Assembly: GCA_010015655.1 (NCBI GenBank) | Contig: ML976678.1 | Location: 715,041 to 779,040 of the forward strand | DNA from: Bimuria novae-zelandiae CBS 107.79 | Lineage: Eukaryota > Ascomycota > Dothideomycetes > Pleosporales > Didymosphaeriaceae | Length of the DNA stretch: 64,000 nucleotides | Direction of reading: 5' to 3' | Shown: one piece after another, positions 43,673 through 55,812 of the stretch | Numbering within the stretch: position 1 is the first letter of the stretch | Layout: each line of letters starts with the position of its first letter | Translations under genes and position numbers: made by a program | Notes under the pieces: model-generated | Seen by the model: only the letters and a program-made list of their open reading frames with translations | What the model was told of the DNA's origin: nothing | The model's database searches: none

Positions 43673-46600
43673 TCATCCCCTCTCTCTAATAATTTGTCCT
43701 TAAATTATATAACCTGTCTTACTAAATAGATAAAGTTTAGTTGCCCTGCTTTTTAGTGCGCTTTGCTATAATGTCTTCTGCCAAAGCCCGCGCTATCTGT
43801 CTTAGCATTAAAACTTGCCGTAATAGTATTATCTATCCTATCTCTTATAATTATTACTTACTTTCTAGCTCTAAGTGCATCGTTATACTATTATCTAATC
43901 TTAACGCCTATCTAAAGTGTTCTGAGTGCATCCGTGCGTAGAAGCCTTGCGTAAACTTGTCGTGGGCATCGTTAGACAAGACTTGTAATAAGTATAAAAA
44001 GAAGGTAGATGCGGAGAAGAAGTTATTAGTAAAAGTGTTAATCTAACTTCTACAAAATAAGAAAATATTATAGCAGGCTAAAGAGCGTGCTAAGAAGAAG
44101 GCATAATGCCTTATATCTAAAATAGATGTTACTAGAGAGTTGGAAGTAGAGGCGGCGTTAGAGGACTATCCTATTATAGCGGCCACTATTAGCTTCTCTC
44201 CTCTAATGTGGTTAACACTAGGGTTATTAGATAATTACTCTGGTACTTTGCCTACAATCGCGAGCGGCTCTTAGGTATATTCCTGTAGTATTAGTAGAGT
44301 AATTATTTATAGTTTGCTAAGTTTTCCTTAGGTTCCTATATGTTCTCGCTGTATAGGTATTCCTTTTATTTAATAAGATATGTGCGTGGCTGATTCGTGT
44401 GTTGTAGTATTTATTTAACTTTAAATTCGTTTTCTTCCTCTGGTTGGTGATAGAAGGTGGTTTCGACTGGTGTCTCTAGGTTGGCTGGTTCCAATCGGTC
44501 TATATAAAATACTAGGTGTATCTTAGCGTCTGGTGATAGTTCCAATCTGTAGTTGACCGGTGATATTTGCTCGGAAATAAAAAATGGTCCGACCTTAACA
44601 TGATCTAGTTTCTTGTGTTTCTTTTTCTAAGTTCGAAGATTCTTTATAAGCAAATATGCTTTATCCCCCTTCTTTAGCTGAGGTGCCGTTTTTCGTTTTT
44701 AATTTGTGTAGGAAATGGCTTACTGTTAAGCTTTCTTAAGATTTTCTTAGAGTTGTTCGTGCGTTTTTTTTATTTTTTCCGCCAAACTAATGGCTTCTTC
44801 TGTTTTAATAGTCGTAGGAAACGTTTAATTAAAGAGATGTAGATATCTTCCGTAGTTTATATAGAATAGCGTGTATCCCGTTATTACTAATATCTTGTTA
44901 TTGTATGCCAATTATGCTATAGGTAATAGGGAAATCTAGTTATTTTTCTGGTTGTTGTAATAGATGCGTAAGTACGTTTTAATTGTCTAATTCGTACGTT
45001 CTGTTTGTCCATCCGTCTGTGGATAATAAGCTATCAATAGCTTCCGTTTTATTCCGATAAGTGCTATAAGCGTTGTCTAGTAATTTAAGGTAAAGAGCTT
45101 GTCTCGATTGCTAATAATTATCTTTAGTATGCCATGGTGTTATATAAGGCAGTCCAGGATAAGGAATGCGAGTTCTTTGGCTGTAGTCGTCTTTTGGCAT
45201 GGTAGCAGTTCTACGTATTTGGTAAATCGACAAATAATTACTAATATAGAATTGTACTTTATTCCTATTACTAGGTCCTTTGATCCGGATAGTCTTATTA
45301 TAAAGTCTATAGCAATATCTTCCTATAGTGCTGTTAGTATCTAGATCGCTTATATCTCGCCATACTTAAGATGTGTTGCGTGCTTGTTTCGTTGGCATTC
45401 TGCGCATTTGTGGATATACTAGGTTACTACTTCTTTAATTCCTTTAAAGCTATAATTGCGCTGGATAAGTTCTATTGTTTTCTTAATTCCTGGGTGTCCG
45501 TACGCAGGGTCGTCGTGGTATTATTAAATAATCTTAGTCTATTATTTTACGGGTACCTCTCGTGTTGTTACGAGGATTTAATTAAGTTCCGCTGTTAGTC
45601 CGAGGAATCCGTCTTTATTTTGCTATAGAATAGCAGAATAGGTTTTAATCTTATCTCTTGCAAGATCGCTACGCCTGCTCAGGGCGTCTACTCGTCCGTT
45701 TTCCTTGCCTAGGGTGTACACAATCTTGAATTTATACTGCCCTATTATTTCTAACCATCTCGCTTGACGTGGTGTTAATTCCTTAGTTGTCGTGAATCGT
45801 AAGAGATTCTTATAGTCTATAAAGATTATAAGACTTAAGTAACTATGTGCGTAGATCTTCTAATGCTTTAATACTTTAATAATTGCGTATAGTTCTTTGT
45901 CGTGTATGTCGTATCGTAATTCCGCGTTATTAAGTTTGCATGAGTAGTAGGCGATTAGATGCTAGTACCTATCCCTTTCTTGTTTTACACATGCCCCTAG
46001 TGCTAAGTCGCTTACGTTCGTTTCGATCCTTAGTGGTTTATTGTCTTGGAAGTGTATTAGTACTGGTGGACTAATACATGCTTACCGTAGTGCCTGGAAT
46101 GCTTCTTCGCATTCTATTATCTATTTAAAGGGTACGTCCTTCTTAGTAAGGTTTATAAGCGGTATTGTGATCCTTGCGTAATCCTTAATAAATTATCAAT
46201 TAAATCCACAGAATCCTAAGAATTCCTGGATGTTCTTGGCTAATTATAGTCGTGGCCAGTCTTTAATATATTTAATTTTGTCTAGGCTCACCTTAATTCC
46301 TTTAGTGTTAATAATATGTCTAAGGAATTTAAGTTCTATTTAGAAGAACTTGCACTTTTCTAGTTTAAGTTATAGGTGTAACTTATTAAGTTCCTTAAGT
46401 ACTATCTTAACATGTTCCACGTGGTCGTTCATGTTTTCTGAGTAGATTAGAATGTTATCTATGTATGCGATAACAAAGATGTTAAGGTAGTATTATAAGA
46501 CATTATTAATAAGCGCCTGGAATGTAGCTAGTGCGTTTGTGAGTCTAAATGGCATAACAGTGTACTTAAATAGTCCGTATCTGGATCTAAATACTGTTTT

Positions 46601-49526
46601 CTATTCTTTACCTTCCTTAATTTATATAAGGTGGTATCTATTACGTAGGTCTAGTAAGGTAAACATTTTTGCTCGTGCTAGCCTGTCTCGTAGTTCTCTA
46701 ATGTTTAGTAACGGGTATCAGTTCTTAATCGTTATATTATTAAGTTTTTAATAGTCTACGCAGGGTCGCAATTCGCCGCTCTTCTTAGGTATAAATATAA
46801 ATAGGCTTACTACTAGTGACTTTAATAGTTATATATATCCTTTTGCTAAATTCTTCTTAATAAATTCCTTTTCTTCTTAGAGTTCTTTGCCTGATTTCGC
46901 GTATAGTAGTCTAAAGGGTGGCGTCTTCCCTTCTTCTAGGTTAATCTTATAATCCTAAAGTTAGTGCTTAGGTAGGTTTGCTTTTCCTTCCTCTTCTTAA
47001 AACAGATGGCTCTATTCTATAAACTATTTAGGGATTCTGTGGGTTGTGCGTTGCTCTCTTTCCTTTGCGGGAATTAGCTTGTCCACTACCTTGCGCTCTA
47101 TAACCTGGTGGTTCCTACTAGCGTCTGCTAAGGGTAATTCGATCTTAAATCTCGTTTGCAAGACTATGTTATTAATAGCTCTCTTATCTACTATTAAACT
47201 CTACTAATACGTAAGTATTACTTATAATATATAGTTGTAGCGCTTAAAGGATAGCGTTCTCCTTTTCTAGTTAATTATAGGGTTGTGCTTCCTTAACTAG
47301 GGTAGTTCTAGTATTACATCGTAACTGGCTTCCTTAAGGACGTTAAGGGTAATTGTTTCCCTGTGTCTATAGATTTTAAGTGTTATCTTAACCTTGTACT
47401 TAATTCGTGGCGTGCCTGGCATTAGGTATTTATTCGCGACATAGATAATATAAGTATCCTCTTTCTTGCGTTTATAGAGTCCCGCTCTGATAAGTGCCTT
47501 TCGAGAGATGTAGCTTTATTAGGCTTTTAAATCTAGCATAGCCTTTATCCATGTTCTATTAAGCTGTATTGGTAGCTTAATTAATACTTAACTATTTATA
47601 GTATTTAATTCCTTAAAGGCGTCTTCTCGCTTAAGCCTAGGTCTAAAAAAGACAATTTCTTAGTAGGTGGCTTAGTAGGCTAAAGGTTGCCGTTTTTATC
47701 CCGTGGTTGGCGGTATCGTGCCATTATCCAGGTTGCTTTACCGTAGCTTCTTCCTTCTTGTTGGTCCATGCGCACTAGCTCTCTATAATAGTTGCTAGGT
47801 CTAAATCCAAAAAGTGCTTTATCCCATTAATGTGTTACACAGTCTAGGTGTAGGCATGTCTACCAAATCTTTAACATGCATTTATTATTAATTAGCATAG
47901 TATAGGTAAGGTTCTAGGTTTTGCTAAGATATAGGAAGTATTTTGCTTTTCTTTTATCCTATAGGTGCGCGTCGCATTCGGCGATCGGGTAATTAAACTA
48001 TTTCCATCTACATTATTTCTGCGGTCGTAGGAAGTATCCATACTATTTAGCGTAAAGATATGTATTACATGCGTTGGCGGTACAGAATTTCTATCTAAGG
48101 ATTCCGTGATTGGGATTTCGGTAGTCTAGGTCGTACATTAGTTTGTAGCTAAGATTCTTAATAGGGTATTTCTTTTTTAGGTCCTAGTGTTTATAACCGT
48201 GGTTTATAAATTCTTATATTACTAAGCTAATTAGTTTAGTGCGTATCGCATTTAGCTTAGTTACTATAAATCTAAAATTAGTTTCACGCGGTTAATGTTA
48301 ATCTAAGAATTAGAATATATTATATTCTTCCTTGTCTATAAGTTTTTTTATATTTAAATACGGTGTAGGGGCGCGTTTCTTTAGCTCCTCTTACTCTACC
48401 TCCGATCCTTCTTCTGCATCCTCGTATAGCTAAGAGTCAGGCGAGTCCGTTTGCTCTGAGTCCCTATCTTAGGTATTAAGTTACTTAATAGTATTAATAA
48501 CTTGTCATTCTTCGTCAGTCGCGTCCGCGTCTTCGACAGTTAGTACGTTTAACTGTCTAATAACCTTGTTCTTAGATCTATAGTTCCTGGCTATGTGGCC
48601 TAATTTGCCACATGTAAAACAAGTGCGTGTCTCGGTCCCCTGTTGTCGTCGGGTTCTATCTAAGATACGTCTTAGGTTAGGCTTCTTGCGATAGCCTGGA
48701 GACTTTCCTGTTCCTTTTCCAATTGCATTGATTTGGTTATGGTACTGGATTCCTTCTATTGGCTAAGGTCCGTAGTTATCTTGTCTCGGCCTAGGAGTTT
48801 ATTAATTGTGATAATTGTTATAGCTTAAGGGTAGTCTATAGCCTTATTATCCTGACTAGTTCTATTATATATCGCGTTTTAGTTCGTACTATTCCTTATT
48901 AATCTTAATAGCTTCCTTTAACAGTGCTTCTAGTGTATCTATTTTTACTCCGCTACGCAGTAGTTCTTCGCGTAGGTTAGGCTTAAGTCCTTAATAGTAC
49001 ATAGTTATAAGAGTTGCTTCATTTTAATAGATTTAATTAGCGTGCCTGCGGAATTTAGAGTTGTATTTAGTAGCTAAGCGGACTTGCTTAAGTTACTAGA
49101 TAGCTCTTTCGGCAATAGCCTCCTAATTAGCTACTCTAAAGTATTATTTAACTTTCTTATAAAACTTGTTGTAGTCTTCTATAATTTTATTAATAGTATC
49201 TCCTTCCGAGTTTTCCTTAGCTAGGTATTAGTTAAGATACGGTCGAATCTATGCAAGGGCTGGTCCTTTTATATAAGATACTATAAAAATAGTCTTATTA
49301 GCTTTATTCTATTCCTTCTTTATTCCGTGGAAGTAGAGGTTAAGCTGTAAGATCTATAGTTCTGTATGTTTACGGTCTCTATAAAAGAGATTAGGTTTAG
49401 CGTAAAGGCTTCCCTTAATATAGGTAATAGTAGTATTGTTATTATTATTATCTAGAGTGTTCTTTGGAATAACATCTAGTGCATCGGAAAGGGTCTCGTA
49501 TTCGCTTATATTAGGGGTGTTCAAGA

Positions 49527-49950
49527 TGTTAAGTCCCTACGGATAGCTAATCCAAGATGGGGTTAAGGTTGGTTCTCTAGCAGGAGCGATATTAAAATAG
49601 GAAAGGGTGTATTAATAGCTTACGCTTATTAATAGGGTGTTAGTATTAAAATAAGGTGTGTTATAATTAAATTAATAAGAGCCTGAGTGAATCTAAACGA
49701 TAGATTAATAAACAGGTTGAATATAAGGTGGAAGAGTCCATCCTCATGTTCTATATATACTTAGCATGCTTGACTTGCTCGCTTCGAGCATGTCGAGCGC
49801 AGCCTTGGCTTTCTGCATATGCTCGACTTGCTCGATTCGAGCGCTTCGAGCAGTCACGTGACCTGCCCGTTGCTGTGCCACCATTGGCTCCCATAAGACC
49901 TTGGCCGTCTCAGAATGTTAGCCTGGTGATGCTAAATACAGATCCTAACA
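49527..49950 (-). repeat. 5' LTR (right) of the 6.7-kb element
   Basis: 424 bp. Its plus-strand left half shows more C-to-T change than the partner LTR, while its right half is less changed (for example GTCACGTGACC versus GTCACGTAACC). RIP therefore hit the two LTRs unevenly. Confidence 0.9.
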
Positions 49951-51439
49951 CTATATTAGCAGAAGAACTAGCCTACGTAGTAGAACGAGAACTAATATTA
50001 TAGGTTAGACGACCTAACAAGTTTATTATAGACAGGGCCAAGATATTTACATTATTATACTAGACTACGTTTATAGTTAAATTAGGGATTAAGCATAAGC
50101 TCACAACAAGCTTCTACCTTAAGATAGATAGCTAGACTAAGCGAATAAACTAAACGTTAGAATAGTATCTCTAGATATATATAAATAAGCTTTAAGATAA
50201 TTAGGTTAAGCTATTACTAATAGCTCAGCTGGCATACAATAGCACAAGATCGGCGACTACAGGATACTCGCCATATTACGCCAACCATGGATGTGAGCCA
50301 ACGACTCACCAGGATCTATTAGATATCTAGAGCATTACGAAGAACGCAGCTAATAAAGCTAAACTTATATAAGATTTGTATAAAATACTATACGAGAATA
50401 TTGCGCGGCGTAATAAATAAATAGCGTAATAGGTAAATAAGAAAAGGATTATAAGACTAACTTTTAAGGAAGGGGATAGAGTCCTCCTCTCGCGAAAAAA
50501 TCTTAAGATAATAAGGCTAAGTAAAAAACTAAATAACCTTTAAAAAGGACTATTTAAAATTTAAAAGGTTAGAGGACTAGTTAATTTTAAACTATAGTTA
50601 CTTATAGATATACAGATCTACCTAGTCTTCTATAAGTTATTATTAGAACCAGCACCACTAAACGCCGAACTAGAAATATAACTTAAACTCGAGGATAAGG
50701 AGTACAAGGTTAAAGCGATTAGGGATCTATAAAAGATTAGGCGTTAGTATAAGTACCTAGTGAAGTGGGAAGGATGGCCAGAAAGCCACAATATATAGGA
50801 ACTAGCGAGGAACCTTACTAACTACAAAGAGGCCTTAGAGAAGTTCCACAAGGGGCATCCTAAGGCCCCACGTCCTAGGCGGACCTAGGACGACAAAGGC
50901 GCCGGGTTGTCCTAGAAATCGAGGGGAAGTTCTTCCGCAGCCAACCAGACACGGGGAGTTAGCTCGACCAGGCTATTTAGCTAAGCAGGCTAAGGAGGGT
51001 CCTCCTCTAGTTCCTCTAAAGCAGCGCTCTTAATAGTAATTACCTCCTTAGCACGCTTTGCGTTTAAAGCTAGTTATTTAGCTAAACGCTTTTCTTTTAT
51101 ACGCGCTACGCGTATTGCTTTAAATACTATATCTTACTTTTTTTTTACGCCTTTAAAATTTACGTATCTAATTTTTGCTTCTTAGTAATTAAATAAAAAA
51201 ACTTATTATAAGTAATAGCTATATTGCACTTCACTCCCTTCTTTAGGCACTTACTATATTTCTTTAAATAAATTAATACCTTACAGACTCGCGAATAGGT
51301 CTTATAGTTAAAATACTTTAATACTATAATACTTTTATACGCCTTAATAGCGGGGATAAGTTCGCGATAATAATAAGTGCTAGTTATTTAGTTAGTAGGC
51401 ATAGTTCTTCGCGGACGAAGACTAGGAAGGGAGGAATAG

Positions 51440-51865
51440 TATTATAAACTAAAATAGGATAATAGGAGAATAGGCACTTATAAGGATAGGTAACTAAGAA
51501 ACAGGTTAATAAGTACGCTAAAAAGCTAACCTTAAGGTTACGTAACTACTTAGTTAATTAGTAGTACTAAGCAATAAAGCAAGGCACGTAACTACTTAGT
51601 TAATTAGTAGTACTAAGTAACTAAGCACGCGGATATATATATAAAATAGTTTTCTTTATTATGCTCTTTATAGTTAACTTATATATCTTTTATGCGAGTA
51701 CGTTCTCCTATATAGACTAATAGTTATTTTACTTTATTATAAAATTAGATTATCCAGCCTCGCGCTAAGTGTCGCATTAACTTATACTATTAAATAATCT
51801 ATAAGGCACTACGATACCTTACCGCCCTAACCCGGATCGGAACAAGGTGTGAGAGCCTCATAACA
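51440..51865 (+). repeat. Right LTR of the chromodomain Gypsy element
   Basis: 426 bp, ending GAGCCTCATAACA. Its last 60 bp are GC-balanced, whereas the same part of the left LTR (36425-36484) is C-to-T converted. Confidence 0.9.
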
Positions 51866-51957
51866 CGGTGGCTCTCAGAGTTGCTTGGGACTCAGACCAC
51901 GAGGTTTCTCAGCCGAGTACTTTAGAGGCCCAGCCTCTAACCTTAAATCTTTACGTA

Positions 51958-53838
51958 ACGTGCTTTATAAGCGAGCGGGCCATACAAGCGAGCGGGCCAC
52001 CCCACCAACTTTATACACCTCTACAGGCGTACCTCTCAACCACGTTAAGAGATAATATAGAGATATTTAGAAAATAGATTAAGTAGTATCTAAAATATCT
52101 TTTTTACACGTACGTGAGTTATGCCCAGTCTCTCTGCACCTCTTGCAACGCGCAAGAGCCTGGCTACTACGGCCTGATCGCTCTCCACTTTGACGCTATT
52201 TACGCTCTATCTACTAGTTAGCCTCCTTTTAAGCAAGTATATCCTCTCCCTCTCCCTTTATTAAGGTCCTTTACCTTTATATCTACTTCTTTTTACGCTA
52301 CCTACGCTTTATTACTACCTTATTAGCTTTCTTAAGACTAGTAATCTAATCGCGTATTAGCTTAGCTAAGAGCATTATTACCTCTACCCCTTTTTTAAGC
52401 TAGCTAATTACCTTAATAATTAAGGCTAATAAGAAACTTTTATGCTGCTGCACGCGATTACATATTAATATTAATTAAGTATTAAGCTTATATACGTTAC
52501 TTAGTGTTTAAGCCTCCTAGAGAGCCTCTACTATAGTAGCTAAAGGAGTAGGCGTACAGAGCTATATATCTAGCTTTAATAGAATAACGTTTAGCTAGAA
52601 AAGAACAAGGCCTGCACTTTAAAAAGCTAAGCTAATATTAGCTATTATAAACAATTACGCGAAGGCTACCTTAAAGACTAGTAAAAACTTAAGCTTTATA
52701 ATATAGTTAATATAGTAGTAGATTAGATTTTAATTTTATAGCTATACGCGCGCTTTAATAGCAAGAAGTAATTAATATTAAGTAGCTATAGTAAGTAAGA
52801 TAAGTATAGTAGTATATAAAGTATATAGATATTATTCTCCTTATAGAGCTCTTAAAACTTAAGAAAGTAGTAGCTTTTATAGTTATTAAAAATAAGTAGC
52901 TAACGCGCCCTAACTATCTTATCTTTTATATATTTAATAAAGTGCTTTAGCTACTTAACTCTATTCTTATTAATTATCTAGCTATTATTAATAATAATAA
53001 TAGCCTAGTTACGTAGGATATCCTCTTTATACTAGGTAAATAGGTAGTACTAGCTAGTAAAGATAATAAATAGTAAAATAGCCTAGCTAGTAGCGTTAAT
53101 TTCTTAGGTTACTATTACGCACTTATAATTACCTACCTTTTAGTTTAAAGGTAATAATATTAAAGCTTAATGTCTACCTACGTATGCCTTTACCTTATAT
53201 TATATATAATAGTATATAGCAGTTATAAATACTAAGTAATATACTAGAATTAGGGTCGTATTTAATACTAGTAAAGGCGATAATTTAAAGATACTTAAAT
53301 AATTCTCTAATAAGTATAATTAAAGCCTTTAAAAATAGTAAAAAGCATAATAATAGTAGTATATAAGTTAGTATTAGCGTAGAAATAAATTGTTAAGCTT
53401 TAAGTTACTAATAAGGCTACTATATAACGTAAGTTATATAAAAAAAAAAGTAACTATAGTAAAAAGGAGTTCTTACTTCTAAAAAGGACTAGTAGCTAAT
53501 TACTTTAAGGGAGTTTAAGGCGCGTAATAATAAAAAAATGTAAAAATAAGGGTGCACGTTAATAAAGGTAAGTCTACTTAATAATATTATAGGCGCTATA
53601 GTAAGACTAGATATAACTTACGCATATATAAAAAATAAGTAAATCTAAATTCTAAATAAATTAGCTTACTATAATTTTTATTAACTATTTATACGCGTTT
53701 TATACTATCGTGTAGAGTATTGATTTTGGTGGGATCTTGGTAGAGTGATTAGCTCGCTTGCCTAACTAGCTCGCTTGCCTAACTAGCTCGCTTGCCTAAC
53801 TAGCTCGCTTGCCTAACTAGCTCGCTTGCCAGGTATGT
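51958..53838. mobile_element. Chimeric Fot/pogo-like element made of two 3' halves head to head, 1881 bp
   Basis: The left end ACGTGCTTTATAAGCGAGCG and the right end (GGCAAGCGAGC... read on the minus strand, then ACAT) are both preceded by TA but belong to different end types. From 51958 to about 53140 the sequence matches the minus-strand 3' half of the element at 56713-58559. From about 53150 to 53838 it matches the plus-strand 3' half of the element at 59547-61418. No 5' (helix-turn-helix) half is present. This is explained by the inversion described in findings. Confidence 0.75.
53751..53830 (+). repeat. 17-bp tandem repeat, 4.7 copies, in a transposon end
   Basis: The unit AGCTCGCTTGCCTAACT is perfectly repeated four times plus a 12-bp partial copy. 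Related elements carry only two such units at the same place (about 55778-55806 and 61378-61412). Confidence 0.95.
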
Positions 53839-53928
53839 TATATTATTAGTATAATAATATCTAGTAATGAATATAAATTTTTGAAATATTAATTATACAT
53901 TATATTATAATAGAGAGAAATAAAAATA
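53839..53928. other. AT-rich spacer between the two chimeric elements
   Basis: 90 bp of AT-rich sequence with no feature, bounded by TA on each side. It lies inside the proposed inversion. Confidence 0.4.
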
Positions 53929-55812
53929 ACGTGCTTTATAAGCGAGCGGGCCATACAAGCGAGCGGGCCACCCCACCAACTTTTGTCAACGCGTTAACTC
54001 CTAATAACTATAGCAACCCTAAAACAAGCCCAGCAAGCCTCCCACGAGGCTGATATACACCTTGCGATATTAGCTCTTGATTAAGCCTAGATACTTACTA
54101 AGAAAAATGCTGCCTAGATATTTAAAGTCCTATAAACTACTTTATAACGCTAACGCGCTAGTAAGCCTGCCTAACGTAATTATTAGCCTAACTTAAAGAA
54201 GCTTACCTAGCTAGAAGAGGAGGTAATTATTAAGTATATACTTAGCCTAGACTAGCGTGGATTTGTGCCTACATACGTGGCTATACGTGATATAGCTAAT
54301 AAGCTACTCGCTACGCACGGCGAAGGTCAGGTTAGCGTTTACTAGTCGCGTAACTTTGTTAAGCGTATAGATAGTCTTATAACGCGATTTAATTGAGCGT
54401 ATAATAAGTAAAAAGCTCTATATAAGGATTTTATGTTAATTAGGAGCTAGTTCGAGCTTATAAAGTAGATAAAGGCTAGGTACGGTATTTATAATAAGAA
54501 CGTCTATAACTTTAATAAAGTTAGCTTTATAATAGGCAAGATTATAGCTTAGCTTATTATAATAAGGCTAAAAAAAAAGAGGCTAGCTAAAAGCTAATTA
54601 GCGAATAAAACTAGTACTTTTAAAGCTTTTAAGGATATTATCTTTTATAATTACTACCTTAAAAGTAGTAATGATGTATAAAAGGAACTTAATTTTAGTA
54701 ATATATATAATATAATTACGTATTAGATCCTTATATTAGCGCCTATACGCCTTCTTTAACGGCGAAAAATACCCTATATCTAGAGGCTATAGGAGGTTCG
54801 ACAAATACGCATGTGTATAGAGAGTAATTATTATTTATAATGGTTTTAAAATTGATGCGAGTTATAGGTCTTATAGCTATAAATAATAAGTAAACGTGCT
54901 ATATTAATAGTACGTCTTTTTATATACTTATTAAAGTATTTCAACTATTATACACTAAGCTTATTTATTGTCTAGCTATTTTTAAAGACTATAATAACTT
55001 AATTATAAGGTAGGTCCTACTTTTTATACTAGACAGAGAGGGGGTACTTGCCCTAAAAGATAAGGAATGGTAGAATCGCCCACTCTATTACGTTAATACC
55101 TTTAATAACTATAGTTCATTTATAATTACTTTACTATACGCTCTTTAGCTGTCCTTAATATTTAAAACTTATAATAACTATTCCAGTTAATATTATACCT
55201 ATTATAAAGCTAGCCTTATTAAAGTTATAGGTAACTTTATCTAGGATACTATGCTTGGCTTTAGTGTTCTTTATAAGCCAGAACTAGCCCTATATAACGT
55301 TAAGATTCTTATAGAGGACTCTCTTATAGTCGTACTTTTAATTAAACTTTATTATAAGCTCTACCTAACGCTTAATAAAGTTCATAGCTTACTTTTAAGT
55401 AACTAGTCTTTAGTTACAATTAACTTATAAAGAATTAACTTTATTTATTATTATAATAAGCTAGGATAGAAATACTCGCGCGTTTAAGTTAAGTATATTT
55501 TAAATAAGTACCTACTCCTCTATTAAAATGAGTTTTTTTCTTAAATATATAATTATATTAAAAAGTAATTATAGCGCGTCTTATACTTAGTATACTTTAA
55601 AAAATATTATAAATAGTTATAGCGCATCGCTAGCTTAGTATTATATCTTATTTAATAGCCTAAATTATAAGCTATATATAAGCGTTTTTTATTTATAATA
55701 ATTAATAAGGTAGTTAAGACATTGTGTTATACTATAGATGATAGTATGTTTTAGTGGGATCTTAGTAGAGTAATTAGCTCGCTTGCCTAATCAGCTCGCT
55801 TGTTAGGTACGT
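53929..55812. mobile_element. Chimeric Fot/pogo-like element made of two 5' halves, 1884 bp
   Basis: The left end is the same as at 51958 (ACGTGCTTTATAAGCGAGCG, TA outside). Plus-strand helix-turn-helix sequence runs to about 54600 (LEEEVIIKYILSLD-like in degraded form, 54215-54250). From about 54670 to 55812 the sequence is minus-strand transposase whose N-terminus points to the right end, matching the complement of 60440-60700 and the 57900-58150 region. The right end is the 17-bp-repeat type (AGGTACGT), with TT rather than TA outside. Confidence 0.75.

Larger units (their letters stand above)
43249..49950 (-). mobile_element. Complete but RIP-degraded Gypsy-type LTR retrotransposon, 6.7 kb
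   Basis: Two 424-bp LTRs (43249-43672, 49527-49950) and a perfect CTATA target duplication (43244-43248, 49951-49955). Coding is on the minus strand, so the right LTR is the 5' one. The gag knuckle is CFTCGKLGHIARN (about 48590-48630), reverse transcriptase is YIDNILIYS (about 46447-46480) and the integrase zinc-binding motif is CAECQRNKHATHLK (about 45370-45412). A polypurine tract (TAGAGAGAGGGGATGA on the minus strand) touches the left LTR at 43673-43688. The order RT before integrase makes it Gypsy-type. Stops occur throughout. It is inserted in the integrase region of the older chromovirus. Confidence 0.92.
36059..51865 (+). mobile_element. RIP-degraded chromodomain Gypsy retrotransposon with three nested insertions
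   Basis: LTRs of 426 bp lie at 36059-36484 and 51440-51865 (TG..CA in the right copy's end and left copy's start, the opposite ends altered by C-to-T changes). Flanks are CGGTA/CGGTG. In order there are a gag-like region (from about 36660), a CCHC knuckle remnant at 37424-37465 and reverse transcriptase around 41160-41750 with YLDNILIYL at 41529-41555. [13 protein letters not shown] follows, split by the solo LTR, then integrase remnants. A chromodomain (YLVKWEGWPESHN, about 50755-50795) makes it a chromovirus. A polypurine tract (GGAAGGGAGGAATAG) precedes the right LTR. Without the inserts it would be about 6.9 kb. Many TAA/TAG codons make every gene dead. Confidence 0.9.

Noticed and set aside
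43741..46751. Several 60-80 codon plus-strand frames
   Set aside because: They lie on the strand opposite to the RIP-degraded retrotransposon genes and have no independent support.
53751..53830. CRISPR-like array
   Set aside because: The repeats are contiguous 17-bp units with no spacers, inside a eukaryotic transposon end.
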